A stretch of 64,000 nucleotides of DNA from Pictodentalium vernedei (GCA_031216915.1 CM062289.1:388532674-388596673), one strand, 5' to 3'. Shown: positions 47,724 to 63,500, numbered from the stretch's first letter. Numbers and translations: made by a program. The notes: a model not told the origin generated them from the sequence alone.

Positions 47724-50700
47724 TTATCTTCTCTGGAAACAGAATGATGGAGGTCTTACAATTTAAAGTTTTCTATTTATTTTTTGCCACAGAAGAACGA
47801 ATCGGGCTGTAGCTCAGTAAGTTCAGGCGTTCACTTTGCTGTATGAAAAGTTCGTGTTCAATGCGATGTGTGTTCAAAACCCACCTGTTCTTAGATTTTT
47901 CTCATTATCCTAACACACACATTTTTCGCTTTGTTCTGGTTGCATCTTCGTCTATAGTGCATGTTTTCGCAAATTAGCTGAATACTCCACAATCAGTATA
48001 TTTAAACCAAAATGTTGGAAAACAACCAATTGCCCAAAAAAGACAGACCATTACTCTGCAGACCATATTGTACAATTAGGGGCGCTATTATGTTGCAAAA
48101 ATTGAGTCAAATAACGAGACGATAATCATAGTCTGATGATGCCTTTTGTCTGTTCAGCACCACTGACTGTGTGCCAGATTTAATGTTTCCTTGAAATAAA
48201 AGATTGCGAATAGTCTCAACTGCACTTAATAAATAGCCTTTTGTGGCAAACTAAAAGAGTATATGCACTGACACCGTCATATTACCACTATAAGCAATGT
48301 ATTTCTTCTGTTATGTCAGTGGTGAGGGCCTTGATTTCAGCTGTCCATTTGGGAGCAATTTGCGGATTGTGCAAATGTGTACAGCCCGTTAATAGTACAC
48401 TTTCCTTCAACCAATGCTAGCCCTTCGTGTGGTGGTTTAGTAAGTTAGGAATTTAGGTAGTAGATAGATGACGCAGGACGGTTCTCTCCGTGCTATCCGC
48501 CCTCATTCATCCGACACAATACAGGTCGGGGAAAGAGCCGTGATACCCCAATAATAAACAAATTCCACCCATCACTACAAACTTTAAATATCCTGTGTAT
48601 TTTGAGCTAAAATATATTTCTGTCACAGAATGACTGGTAGTGTAATGGCTCTACTAACAGGTTAGAGAACTTTTGGAGCTAAACAGGGTTGGCGGACCGG
48701 TGTCATGATTCCATGTGCTATACTGTCTGTCAGGTAGGAAAGCATACTTTCAAAGCGTGTGTATGGGATAGTTTGGTTTGGTTTGGTTTGGGTGGGGGTA
48801 GGGGGGTTGGCGTTTTATTTCAGGTTTACATTTTAGATCTCTGAATCGTCTTTTCATCTTGATTTGCCGTTCGCGGTTTTATCTGGAATATTTTCCGATA
48901 TGATGTGTGGAGCAGTGAGTCACGATACGTTTGAAAAGCATTCACGTTACAACAATTAGTTTTTTACAGATGAAGTTTACATTCCTACGAGCATCCACAT
49001 GGAGCATTCTGGGTTCCTACCCCTTCCTCTGTTTATACCGGACCAGCATTAATTTTATGTATCATATTGAAGGTGAATGAATATTTTAGAGGGGAACCGT
49101 TTGATTTGAGTTTTTGGTTCAGATTCGACTTGTTTCAGCATTTGAAGGGCATTCGGTACCTCAGCACGCTTGGCGTGGTTTTGGTCGGCTGTCGTTTAAG
49201 ACTGCTTGCTTCAAACAAGCGAATGGTAACGTTGGTTCCACATTATAGCCCTAAGAAAGTTATGTATAGTTTAAGAGGAGTCACTTTCCAAACTTCCCAG
49301 ATTTATTAACTTGAAGAATTGTAAGCTGATTTGTGTGATTACTTGCTTTAAGAGTAGGTCATCTTCTGTGTTGGGCAGTATTAATTCTGTGTCAGTATTA
49401 ATTCATGTGGGTCACAAAGAGAGATTGGGATTCTTTGGAAAAGTTCAAGCCTTTCATGTAAAAGTCGAAGGTCGAAACCATGGACTCTTCTATTCAAAGT
49501 TGTCAACTTGTATACGCCAGTGTTCTAATTAAGAATTCAACGTTTATGATAACGTCAGTGAGGTGTTCACTCACCACACAGTGATTGTTACAATGTCTTC
49601 TATAATTCAGAAGATAATATTTCAAAAGAATAAAATCATGAACAATGGGAAATTTTACGTGTGCCATTTATTGGTTTTGTCAACTAAAAAAATTTTTTTT
49701 TTCAATTTTTGCCTATGGGTTACCCTTATGGAATTTATCAAAAAACTTCAAAATTTATTTGACCCATTTTATGATGCAAAAAGGTTCTACATACAAAAAT
49801 ACCATTGTTTTCACTTTTTTTCTACTGAAATCGCCTGTTCTGACTTAATAAGTCAACTTGAACTAAACAATGGGTATCACTGTAGGCTTAAATTCAGTTT
49901 TTCCGGCAATCACAGCCGCAGGTTCGCGCACAGTGTCACTTTTCTGTACATTATAAAATCAGGAATCGAGTTTCACTCGTTAGATATATGAAACACGAGG
50001 CAAACTATTCACACAGAATCCATCCATATTCTGTCTAAACAGACTGAATAAATAATCTTCAGTTCATGTTTTTTTTAGTGTTCTATCTATTCAAAATATA
50101 GCTGTTACAGCCGCCAGAAAGAAACTTGTCAATTCCAATCGTTTGTTTTTCAGTACTTCCAAAGGAAAGCAATTTCTGCGATTTGGAACACTGTAGTATT
50201 TTCGATAATACCTCCACAGCGTATTCTAACCAGAAAGACGGAGGAAAGTGTGTCTAAACACAAATGTTGCCTTTCAGAAGCTGATTTTGATTGTTCCTTT
50301 TCGAAAAGGGAAACGTCTTCCTTATCTACGACTGAGCAAACCTCGAATAGCAATGGCATTTAAATATCAGTCATTAGAGGCATATAAGAAGCTCATTTCC
50401 AGTCACTTGAAGGTTTTTTTCCTCACGCTAGTCCGAGCTTGGCGAGGTTATTTTGGGGCCGAGAGATATTTCTACATACATAATGACGTGTATGACGTGG
50501 AACGGAGTGTGAGGTGATAAGGCTTTGCTTTGGATACTCCCAAGTATAGTCCCATATTTGTTCAGTGCTATGGAATGAGCTTTCAATAATATTGTCCTGC
50601 TACCACACAAAGGTTATCAGTGGTCATTTAGAGTAAAGAGAGTACGTTTCGAACAAATCCAATTTTCAAAGAGTCATCAGGGGTGCAGATTTTGCGATAT

Positions 50701-52003
50701 GTGTGCTTATACCCAAAATCTCAGACTATCATGATTAATTCATTTCAGTGGAGGGCTCGGCAGAACTATGTTTGGTCCCGCCAAGCCTTTAACCCATTCA
50801 CCCCCCCCCCCCCCCACACACACACACACACACACACATAGAGAAGCTATAGACTAGGGAGAGCATTTACGCAACAGCCGATGGATGTACATTTTATAAG
50901 AGTGCACATGAGTGTATTCTTGTAGGGGCCCTGGGAGCTACAGTAGTATTGTTAACTGGGGTGACCACGTTATGCTTTACTGCTTTAATATGACACAGGA
51001 CCCAAAGACTTGTGTGTTTCTTCTCTGAAGTGGCAACGTGATTGCAAACAATAGGCTAAACTTCATTTTGTTATGTTTAATAGCAATGATTTAGGCATGA
51101 ATTCCCCGCGGGAACCCCGGGAAGCGAAGCAGTGCCTGTTCACTGCGGTAAACAGGTTCTGTTTTACTGGCAAAATAGGACCCAGTCACCAATGCTTGGG
51201 ATGTGCAAACACTCTATAAAGTGGGCGATATGGCTTATTAACGCTCACTCCTGGTCTTGAGTTGATACTCATGTTGTGGTCATGATTAGCCATTGTGCAA
51301 GCATATGTGACCTTAAACACCAATAAATAAATTTAGGCATGAATACTGGGTAGGTGTGACCAAAAATACCAGTAAACAATTATGTGGTGGTTAAATACTG
51401 AGTCTTTGGAACTTTGAGATTGCCTTTTCCTATTAGGTGTGCTCCCTACATCGGAGGGACCTCGCATTTTCAGAAAAGTCAATGTAATCGACGTATGGAG
51501 GATTCTGTACCACAGAAATCTGCGTAACGTGACTGAGAATAGATTGGATTGTTGGACAAGAATATGGACAGGGGTAAAAAATGAGTGTCAAATTGGTAAA
51601 ATTTCACAAATTTTCGACAATGCGCTTTTTTAAAAACAAGATTTTCAATGGGAAAAAAGGGTCTTTCTCTTTATTGAGGTGTTCTGGATTTTGGTTCGGA
51701 ACATCTGCACTATCTATTCATTCCTTTTTGGGATATTTGTGTTCAAATTTTGACACTGGGTGATGATATTTCGTACCAAAATAAGTTCCAACATCAGTCA
51801 GTTGTTACTATTTATAGTAACTCTGAATGAAATGACAATGTGACTCCGGTCTGAACAACTAAACATATCCCCACCAAAAAATCGTCTGCTCAGTCAGTAC
51901 GCTGGTTTTCGTGTAACTTATCACAGCTGCTTTGTTTCTGTTGATTTTTATTAAACAAATAGCAATTTTTTCTATACCCTCATGTACTCGAAAATTTACG
52001 TTA
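47724..52003 (+). repeat. Short unit 8
   Basis: This 4280-bp unit is the first to carry CTATTCACACAG (near 50005) in place of CTATTCAAACAG, a variant shared by all units to its right. Private changes include GAATAGTCTC near 48209, GTTTGAAAAGC near 48929 and AATAAGTCAAC near 49847. Confidence 0.96.
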
Positions 52004-55000
52004 TTATCTTCTCTGGAAACAGAATGATGGAGGTCTTACAATTTAAAGTTTTCTATTTATTTTTTGCCACAGAAGAACGAATCGGGCTGTAGCTCAGTAA
52101 GTTCAGGCGTTCACTTTGCTGTATGAAAAGTTCGTGTTCAATGCGATGTGTGTTCAAAACCCACCTGTTCTTAGATTTTTCTCATTATCCTAACACACAC
52201 ATTTTTCGCTTTGTTCTGGTTGCATCTTCGTCTATAGTGCATGTTTTCGCAAATTAGCTGAATACTCCACAATCAGTATATTTAAACCAAAATGTTGGAA
52301 AACAACCAATTGCCCAAAAAAGACAGACCATTACTCTGCAGACCATATTGTACAATTAGGGGCGCTATTATGTTGCAAAAATTGAGTCAAATAACGAGAC
52401 GATAATCATAGTCTGATGATGCCTTTTGTCTGTTCAGCACCACTGACTGTGTGCCAGATTTAATGTTTCCTTGAAATAAAAGATTGCGAATATTCTCAAC
52501 TGCACTTAATAAATAGCCTTTTGTGGCAAACTAAAAGAGTATATGCACTGACACCGTCATATTACCACTATAAGCAATGTATTTCTTCTGTTATGTCAGT
52601 GGTGAGGGCCTTGATTTCAGCTGTCCATTTGGGAGCAATTTGCGGATTGTGCAAATGTGTACAGCCCGTTAATAGTACACTTTCCTTCAACCAATGCTAG
52701 CCCTTCGTGTGGTGGTTTAGTAAGTTAGGAATTTAGGTAGTAGATAGATGACGCAGGACGGTTCTCTCCGTGCTATCCGCCCTCATTCATCCGACACAAT
52801 ACAGGTCGGGGAAAGAGCCGTGATACCCCAATAATAAACAAATTCCACCCATCACTACAAACTTTAAATATCCTGTGTATTTTGAGCTAAAATATATTTC
52901 TGTCACAGAATGACTGGTAGTGTAATGGCTCTACTAACAGGTTAGAGAACTTTTGGAGCTAAACAGGGTTGGCGGACCGGTGTCATGATTCCATGTGCTA
53001 TACTGTCTGTCAGGTAGGAAAGCATACTTTCAAAGCGTGTGTATGGGATAGTTTGGTTTGGTTTGGTTTGGGTGGGGGTAGGGGGGTTGGCGTTTTATTT
53101 CAGGTTTACATTTTAGATCTCTGAATCGTCTTTTCATCTTGATTTGCCGTTCGCGGTTTTATCTGGAATATTTTCCGATATGATGTGTGGAGCAGTGAGT
53201 CACGATACGTTTGGAAAGCATTCACGTTACAACAATTAGTTTTTTACAGATGAAGTTTACATTCCTACGAGCATCCACATGGAGCATTCTGGGTTCCTAC
53301 CCCTTCCTCTGTTTATACCGGACCAGCATTAATTTTATGTATTATATTGAAGGTGAATGAATATTTTAGAGGGGAACCGTTTGATTTGAGTTTTTGGTTC
53401 AGATTCGACTTGTTTCAGCATTTGAAGGGCATTCGGTACCTCAGCACGCTTGGCGTGGTTTTGGTCGGCTGTCGTTTAAGACTGCTTGCTTCAAACAAGC
53501 GAATGGTAACGTTGGTTCCACATTATAGCCCTAAGAAAGTTATGTATAGTTTAAGAGGAGTCACTTTCCAAACTTCCCAGATTTATTAACTTGAAGAATT
53601 GTAAGCTGATTTGTGTGATTACTTGCTTTAAGAGTAGGTCATCTTCTGTGTTGGGCAGTATTAATTCTGTGTCAGTATTAATTCATGTGGGTCACAAAGA
53701 GAGATTGGGATTCTTTGGAAAAGTTCAAGCCTTTCATGTAAAAGTCGAAGGTCGAAACCATGGACTCTTCTATTCAAAGTTGTCAACTTGTATACGCCAG
53801 TGTTCTAATTAAGAATTCAACGTTTATGATAACGTCAGTGAGGTGTTCACTCACCACACAGTGATTGTTACAATGTCTTCTATAATTCAGAAGATAATAT
53901 TTCAAAAGAATAAAATCATGAACAATGGGAAATTTTACGTGTGCCATTTATTGGTTTTGTCAACTAAAAAAATTTTTTTTTTCAATTTTTGCCTATGGGT
54001 TACCCTTATGGAATTTATCAAAAAACTTCAAAATTTATTTGACCCATTTTATGATGCAAAAAGGTTCTACATACAAAAATACCATTGTTTTCACTTTTTT
54101 TCTACTGAAATCGCCTGTTCTGACTTAATAAATCAACTTGAACTAAACAATGGGTATCACTGTAGGCTTAAATTCAGTTTTTCCGGCAATCACAGCCGCA
54201 GGTTCGCGCACAGTGTCACTTTTCTGTACATTATAAAATCAGGAATCGAGTTTCACTCGTTAGATATATGAAACACGAGGCAAACTATTCACACAGAATC
54301 CATCCATATTCTGTCTAAACAGACTGAATAAATAATCTTCAGTTCATGTTTTTTTTAGTGTTCTATCTATTCAAAATATAGCTGTTACAGCCGCCAGAAA
54401 GAAACTTGTCAATTCCAATCGTTTGTTTTTCAGTACTTCCAAAGGAAAGCAATTTCTGCGATTTGGAACACTGTAGTATTTTCGATAATACCTCCACAGC
54501 GTATTCTAACCAGAAAGACGGAGGAAAGTGTGTCTAAACACAAATGTTGCCTTTCAGAAGCTGATTTTGATTGTTCCTTTTCGAAAAGGGAAACGTCTTC
54601 CTTATCTACGACTGAGCAAACCTCGAATAGCAATGGCATTTAAATATCAGTCATTAGAGGCATATAAGAAGCTCATTTCCAGTCACTTGAAGGTTTTTTT
54701 CCTCACGCTAGTCCGAGCTTGGCGAGGTTATTTTGGGGCCGAGAGATATTTCTACATACATAATGACGTGTATGACGTGGAACGGAGTGTGAGGTGATAA
54801 GGCTTTGCTTTGGATACTCCCAAGTATAGTCCCATATTTGTTCAGTGCTATGGAATGAGCTTTCAATAATATTGTCCTGCTACCACACAAAGGTTATCAG
54901 TGGTCATTTAGAGTAAAGAGAGTACGTTTCGAACAAATCCAATTTTCAAAGAGTCATCAGGGGTGCAGATTTTGCGATATGTGTGCTTATACCCAAAATC

Positions 55001-56282
55001 TCAGACTATCATGATTAATTCATTTCAGTGGAGGGCTCGGCAGAACTATGTTTGGTCCCGCCAAGCCTTTAACCCATTCACCCCCCCCCCCCCCCCACAC
55101 ACACACACACACACACATAGAGAAGCTATAGACTAGGGAGAGCATTTACGCAACAGCCGATGGATGTACATTTTATAAGAGTGCACATGAGTGTATTCTT
55201 GTAGGGGCCCTGGGAGCTACAGTAGTATTGTTAACTGGGGTGACCACGTTATGCTTTACTGCTTTAATATGACACAGGACCCAAAGACTTGTGTGTTTCT
55301 TCTCTGAAGTGGCAACGTGATTGCAAACAATAGGCTAAACTTCATTTTGTTATGTTTAATAGCAATGATTTAGGCATGAATTCCCCGCGGGAACCCCGGG
55401 AAGCGAAGCAGTGCCTGTTCACTGCGGTAAACAGGTTCTGTTTTACTGGCAAAATAGGACCCAGTCACCAATGCTTGGGATGTGCAAACACTCTATAAAG
55501 TGGGCGATATGGCTTATTAACGCTCACTCCTGGTCTTGAGTTGATACTCATGTTGTGGTCATGATTAGCCATTGTGCAAGCATATGTGACCTTAAACACC
55601 AATAAATAAATTTAGGCATGAATACTGGGTAGGTGTGACCAAAAATACCAGTAAACAATTATGTGGTGGTTAAATACTGAGTCTTTGGAACTTTGAGATT
55701 GCCTTTTCCTATTAGGTGTGCTCCCTACATCGGAGGGACCTCGCATTTTCAGAAAAGTCAATGTAATCGACGTATGGAGGATTCTGTACCACAGAAATCT
55801 GCGTAACGTGACTGAGAATAGATTGGATTGTTGGACAAGAATATGGACAGGGGTAAAAAATGAGTGTCAAATTGGTAAAATTTCACAAATTTTCGACAAT
55901 GCGCTTTTTTAAAAACAAGATTTTCAATGGGAAAAAAGGGTCTTTCTCTTTATTGAGGTGTTCTGGATTTTGGTTCGGAACATCTGCACTATCTATTCAT
56001 TCCTTTTTGGGATATTTGTGTTCAAATTTTGACACTGGGTGATGATATTTCGTACCAAAATAAGTTCCAACATCAGTCAGTTGTTACTATTTATAGTAAC
56101 TCTGAATGAAATGACAATGTGACTCCGGTCTGAACAACTAAACATATCCCCACCAAAAAATCGTCTGCTCAGTCAGTACGCTGGTTTTCGTGTAACTTAT
56201 CACAGCTGCTTTGTTTCTGTTGATTTTTATTAAACAAATAGCAATTTTTTCTATACCCTCATGTACTCGAAAATTTACGTTA
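52004..56282 (+). repeat. Short unit 9
   Basis: This 4279-bp unit carries the CTATTCACACAG variant near 54285. A private change near 53343 reads GTATTATATTG where other units read GTATCATATTG. Confidence 0.96.
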
Positions 56283-59200
56283 TTATCTTCTCTGGAAACA
56301 GAATGATGGAGGTCTTACAATTTAAAGTTTTCTATTTATTTTTTGCCACAGAAGAACGAATCGGGCTGTAGCTCAGTAAGTTCAGGCGTTCACTTTGCTG
56401 TATGAAAAGTTCGTGTTCAATGCGATGTGTGTTCAAAACCCACCTGTTCTTAGATTTTTCTCATTATCCTAACACACACATTTTTCGCTTTGTTCTGGTT
56501 GCATCTTCGTCTATAGTGCATGTTTTCGCAAATTAGCTGAATACTCCACAATCAGTATATTTAAACCAAAATGTTGGAAAACAACCAATTGCCCAAAAAA
56601 GACAGACCATTACTCTGCAGACCATATTGTACAATTAGGGGCGCTATTATGTTGCAAAAATTGAGTCAAATAACGAGACGATAATCATAGTCTGATGATG
56701 CCTTTTGTCTGTTCAGCACCACTGACTGTGTGCCAGATTTAATGTTTCCTTGAAATAAAAGATTGCGAATATTCTCAACTGCACTTAATAAATAGCCTTT
56801 TGTGGCAAACTAAAAGAGTATATGCACTGACACCGTCATATTACCACTATAAGCAATGTATTTCTTCTGTTATGTCAGTGGTGAGGGCCTTGATTTCAGC
56901 TGTCCATTTGGGAGCAATTTGCGGATTGTGCAAATGTGTACAGCCCGTTAATAGTACACTTTCCTTCAACCAATGCTAGCCCTTCGTGTGGTGGTTTAGT
57001 AAGTTAGGAATTTAGGTAGTAGATAGATGACGCAGGACGGTTCTCTCCGTGCTATCCGCCCTCATTCATCCGACACAATACAGGTCGGGGAAAGAGCCGT
57101 GATACCCCAATAATAAACAAATTCCACCCATCACTACAAACTTTAAATATCCTGTGTATTTTGAGCTAAAATATATTTCTGTCACAGAATGACTGGTAGT
57201 GTAATGGCTCTACTAACAGGTTAGAGAACTTTTGGAGCTAAACAGGGTTGGCGGACCGGTGTCATGATTCCATGTGCTATACTGTCTGTCAGGTAGGAAA
57301 GCATACTTTCAAAGCGTGTGTATGGGATAGTTTGGTTTGGTTTGGTTTGGGTGGGGGTAGGGGGGTTGGCGTTTTATTTCAGGTTTACATTTTAGATCTC
57401 TGAATCGTCTTTTCATCTTGATTTGCCGTTCGCGGTTTTATCTGGAATATTTTCCGATATGATGTGTGGAGCAGTGAGTCACGATACGTTTGGAAAGCAT
57501 TCACGTTACAACAATTAGTTTTTTACAGATGAAGTTTACATTCCTACGAGCATCCACATGGAGCATTCTGGGTTCCTACCCCTTCCTCTGTTTATACCGG
57601 ACCAGCATTAATTTTATGTATCATATTGAAGGTGAATGAATATTTTAGAGGGGAACCGTTTGATTTGAGTTTTTGGTTCAGATTCGACTTGTTTCAGCAT
57701 TTGAAGGGCATTCGGTACCTCAGCACGCTTGGCGTGGTTTTGGTCGGCTGTCGTTTAAGACTGCTTGCTTCAAACAAGCGAATGGTAACGTTGGTTCCAC
57801 ATTATAGCCCTAAGAAAGTTATGTATAGTTTAAGAGGAGTCACTTTCCAAACTTCCCAGATTTATTAACTTGAAGAATTGTAAGCTGATTTGTGTGATTA
57901 CTTGCTTTAAGAGTAGGTCATCTTCTGTGTTGGGCAGTATTAATTCTGTGTCAGTATTAATTCATGTGGGTCACAAAGAGAGATTGGGATTCTTTGGAAA
58001 AGTTCAAGCCTTTCATGTAAAAGTCGAAGGTCGAAACCATGGACTCTTCTATTCAAAGTTGTCAACTTGTATACGCCAGTGTTCTAATTAAGAATTCAAC
58101 GTTTATGATAACGTCAGTGAGGTGTTCACTCACCACACAGTGATTGTTACAATGTCTTCTATAATTCAGAAGATAATATTTCAAAAGAATAAAATCATGA
58201 ACAATGGGAAATTTTACGTGTGCCATTTATTGGTTTTGTCAACTAAAAAAATTTTTTTTTTCAATTTTTGCCTATGGGTTACCCTTATGGAATTTATCAA
58301 AAAACTTCAAAATTTATTTGACCCATTTTATGATGCAAAAAGGTTCTACATACAAAAATACCATTGTTTTCACTTTTTTTCTACTGAAATCGCCTGTTCT
58401 GACTTAATAAATCAACTTGAACTAAACAATGGGTATCACTGTAGGCTTAAATTCAGTTTTTCCGGCAATCACAGCCGCAGGTTCGCGCACAGTGTCACTT
58501 TTCTGTACATTATAAAATCAGGAATCGAGTTTCACTCGTTAGATATATGAAACACGAGGCAAACTATTCACACAGAATCCATCCATATTCTGTCTAAACA
58601 GACTGAATAAATAATCTTCAGTTCATGTTTTTTTTAGTGTTCTATCTATTCAAAATATAGCTGTTACAGCCGCCAGAAAGAAACTTGTCAATTCCAATCG
58701 TTTGTTTTTCAGTACTTCCAAAGGAAAGCAATTTCTGCGATTTGGAACACTGTAGTATTTTCGATAATACCTCCACAGCGTATTCTAACCAGAAAGACGG
58801 AGGAAAGTGTGTCTAAACACAAATGTTGCCTTTCAGAAGCTGATTTTGATTGTTCCTTTTCGAAAAGGGAAACGTCTTCCTTATCTACGACTGAGCAAAC
58901 CTCGAATAGCAATGGCATTTAAATATCAGTCATTAGAGGCATATAAGAAGCTCATTTCCAGTCACTTGAAGGTTTTTTTCCTCACGCTAGTCCGAGCTTG
59001 GCGAGGTTATTTTGGGGCCGAGAGATATTTCTACATACATAATGACGTGTATGACGTGGAACGGAGTGTGAGGTGATAAGGCTTTGCTTTGGATACTCCC
59101 AAGTATAGTCCCATATTTGTTCAGTGCTATGGAATGAGCTTTCAATAATATTGTCCTGCTACCACACAAAGGTTATCAGTGGTCATTTAGAGTAAAGAGA

Positions 59201-59360
59201 GTACGTTTCGAACAAATCCAATTTTCAAAGAGTCATCAGGGGTGCAGATTTTGCGATATGTGTGCTTATACCCAAAATCTCAGACTATCATGATTAATTC
59301 ATTTCAGTGGAGGGCTCGGCAGAACTATGTTTGGTCCCGCCAAGCCTTTAACCCATTCAC

Positions 59361-59391
<31 letters not shown>

Positions 59392-60559
59392 ACATAGAGA
59401 AGCTATAGACTAGGGAGAGCATTTACGCAACAGCCGATGGATGTACATTTTATAAGAGTGCACATGAGTGTATTCTTGTAGGGGCCCTGGGAGCTACAGT
59501 AGTATTGTTAACTGGGGTGACCACGTTATGCTTTACTGCTTTAATATGACACAGGACCCAAAGACTTGTGTGTTTCTTCTCTGAAGTGGCAACGTGATTG
59601 CAAACAATAGGCTAAACTTCATTTTGTTATGTTTAATAGCAATGATTTAGGCATGAATTCCCCGCGGGAACCCCGGGAAGCGAAGCAGTGCCTGTTCACT
59701 GCGGTAAACAGGTTCTGTTTTACTGGCAAAATAGGACCCAGTCACCAATGCTTGGGATGTGCAAACACTCTATAAAGTGGGCGATATGGCTTATTAACGC
59801 TCACTCCTGGTCTTGAGTTGATACTCATGTTGTGGTCATGATTAGCCATTGTGCAAGCATATGTGACCTTAAACACCAATAAATAAATTTAGGCATGAAT
59901 ACTGGGTAGGTGTGACCAAAAATACCAGTAAACAATTATGTGGTGGTTAAATACTGAGTCTTTGGAACTTTGAGATTGCCTTTTCCTATTAGGTGTGCTC
60001 CCTACATCGGAGGGACCTCGCATTTTCAGAAAAGTCAATGTAATCGACGTATGGAGGATTCTGTACCACAGAAATCTGCGTAACGTGACTGAGAATAGAT
60101 TGGATTGTTGGACAAGAATATGGACAGGGGTAAAAAATGAGTGTCAAATTGGTAAAATTTCACAAATTTTCGACAATGCGCTTTTTTAAAAACAAGATTT
60201 TCAATGGGAAAAAAGGGTCTTTCTCTTTATTGAGGTGTTCTGGATTTTGGTTCGGAACATCTGCACTATCTATTCATTCCTTTTTGGGATATTTGTGTTC
60301 AAATTTTGACACTGGGTGATGATATTTCGTACCAAAATAAGTTCCAACATCAGTCAGTTGTTACTATTTATAGTAACTCTGAATGAAATGACAATGTGAC
60401 TCCGGTCTGAACAACTAAACATATCCCCACCAAAAAATCGTCTGCTCAGTCAGTACGCTGGTTTTCGTGTAACTTATCACAGCTGCTTTGTTTCTGTTGA
60501 TTTTTATTAAACAAATAGCAATTTTTTCTATACCCTCATGTACTCGAAAATTTACGTTA
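56283..60559 (+). repeat. Short unit 10
   Basis: This 4277-bp unit carries the CTATTCACACAG variant near 58564. I saw no clear private substitution; it differs from neighbours mainly in the C/CA tract at 59360-59394. Confidence 0.96.
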
Positions 60560-63500
60560 TTATCTTCTCTGGAAACAGAATGATGGAGGTCTTACAATTT
60601 AAAGTTTTCTATTTATTTTTTGCCACAGAAGAACGAATCGGGCTGTAGCTCAGTAAGTTCAGGCGTTCACTTTGCTGTATGAAAAGTTCGTGTTCAATGC
60701 GATGTGTGTTCAAAACCCACCTGTTCTTAGATTTTTCTCATTATCCTAACACACACATTTTTCGCTTTGTTCTGGTTGCATCTTCGTCTATAGTGCATGT
60801 TTTCGCAAATTAGCTGAATACTCCACAATCAGTATATTTAAACCAAAATGTTGGAAAACAACCAATTGCCCAAAAAAGACAGACCATTACTCTGCAGACC
60901 ATATTGTACAATTAGGGGCGCTATTATGTTGCAAAAATTGAGTCAAATAACGAGACGATAATCATAGTCTGATGATGCCTTTTGTCTGTTCAGCACCACT
61001 GACTGTGTGCCAGATTTAATGTTTCCTTGAAATAAAAGATTGCGAATATTCTCAACTGCACTTAATAAATAGCCTTTTGTGGCAAACTAAAAGAGTATAT
61101 GCACTGACACCGTCATATTACCACTATAAGCAATGTATTTCTTCTGTTATGTCAGTGGTGAGGGCCTTGATTTCAGCTGTCCATTTGGGAGCAATTTGCG
61201 GATTGTGCAAATGTGTACAGCCCGTTAATAGTACACTTTCCTTCAACCAATGCTAGCCCTTCGTGTGGTGGTTTAGTAAGTTAGGAATTTAGGTAGTAGA
61301 TAGATGACGCAGGACGGTTCTCTCCGTGCTATCCGCCCTCATTCATCCGACACAATACAGGTCGGGGAAAGAGCCGTGATACCCCAATAATAAACAAATT
61401 CCACCCATCACTACAAACTTTAAATATCCTGTGTATTTTGAGCTAAAATATATTTCTGTCACAGAATGACTGGTAGTGTAATGGCTCTACTAACAGGTTA
61501 GAGAACTTTTGGAGCTAAACAGGGTTGGCGGACCGGTGTCATGATTCCATGTGCTATACTGTCTGTCAGGTAGGAAAGCATACTTTCAAAGCGTGTGTAT
61601 GGGATAGTTTGGTTTGGTTTGGTTTGGGTGGGGGGAGGGGGGTTGGCGTTTTATTTCAGGTTTACATTTTAGATCTCTGAATCGTCTTTTCATCTTGATT
61701 TGCCGTTCGCGGTTTTATCTGGAATATTTTCCGATATGATGTGTGGAGCAGTGAGTCACGATACGTTTGGAAAGCATTCACGTTACAACAATTAGTTTTT
61801 TACAGATGAAGTTTACATTCCTACGAGCATCCACATGGAGCATTCTGGGTTCCTACCCCTTCCTCTGTTTATACCGGACCAGCATTAATTTTATGTATCA
61901 TATTGAAGGTGAATGAATATTTTAGAGGGGAACCGTTTGATTTGAGTTTTTGGTTCAGATTCGACTTGTTTCAGCATTTGAAGGGCATTCGGTACCTCAG
62001 CACGCTTGGCGTGGTTTTGGTCGGCTGTCGTTTAAGACTGCTTGCTTCAAACAAGCGAATGGTAACGTTGGTTCCACATTATAGCCCTAAGAAAGTTATG
62101 TATAGTTTAAGAGGAGTCACTTTCCAAACTTCCCAGATTTATTAACTTGAAGAATTGTAAGCTGATTTGTGTGATTACTTGCTTTAAGAGTAGGTCATCT
62201 TCTGTGTTGGGCAGTATTAATTCTGTGTCAGTATTAATTCATGTGGGTCACAAAGAGAGATTGGGATTCTTTGGAAAAGTTCAAGCCTTTCATGTAAAAG
62301 TCGAAGGTCGAAACCATGGACTCTTCTATTCAAAGTTGTCAACTTGTATACGCCAGTGTTCTAATTAAGAATTCAACGTTTATGATAACGTCAGTGAGGT
62401 GTTCACTCACCACACAGTGATTGTTACAATGTCTTCTATAATTCAGAAGATAATATTTCAAAAGAATAAAATCATGAACAATGGGAAATTTTACGTGTGC
62501 CATTTATTGGTTTTGTCAACTAAAAAAATTTTTTTTTTCAATTTTTGCCTATGGGTTACCCTTATGGAATTTATCAAAAAACTTCAAAATTTATTTGACC
62601 CATTTTATGATGCAAAAAGGTTCTACATACAAAAATACCATTGTTTTCACTTTTTTTCTACTGAAATCGCCTGTTCTGACTTAATAAATCAACTTGAACT
62701 AAACAATGGGTATCACTGTAGGCTTAAATTCAGTTTTTCCGGCAATCACAGCCGCAGGTTCGCGCACAGTGTCACTTTTCTGTACATTATAAAATCAGGA
62801 ATCGAGTTTCACTCGTTAGATATATGAAACACGAGGCAAATTATTCACACAGAATCCATCCATATTCTGTCTAAACAGACTGAATAAATAATCTTCAGTT
62901 CATGTTTTTTTTAGTGTTCTATCTATTCAAAATATAGCTGTTACAGCCGACAGAAAGAAACTTGTCAATTCCAATCGTTTGTTTTTCAGTACTTCCAAAG
63001 GAAAGCAATTTCTGCGATTTGGAACACTGTAGTATTTTCGATAATACCTCCACAGCGTATTCTAACCAGAAAGACGGAGGAAAGTGTGTCTAAACACAAA
63101 TGTTGCCTTTCAGAAGCTGATTTTGATTGTTCCTTTTCGAAAAGGGAAACGTCTTCCTTATCTACGACTGAGCAAACCTCGAATAGCAATGGCATTTAAA
63201 TATCAGTCATTAGAGGCATATAAGAAGCTCATTTCCAGTCACTTGAAGGTTTTTTTCCTCACGCTAGTCCGAGCTTGGCGAGGTTATTTTGGGGCCGAGA
63301 GATATTTCTACATACATAATGACGTGTATGACGTGGAACGGAGTGTGAGGTGATAAGGCTTTGCTTTGGATACTCCCAAGTATAGTCCCATATTTGTTCA
63401 GTGCTATGGAATGAGCTTTCAATAATATTGTCCTGCTACCACACAAAGGTTATCAGTGGTCATTTAGAGTAAAGAGAGTACGTTTCGAACAAATCCAATT

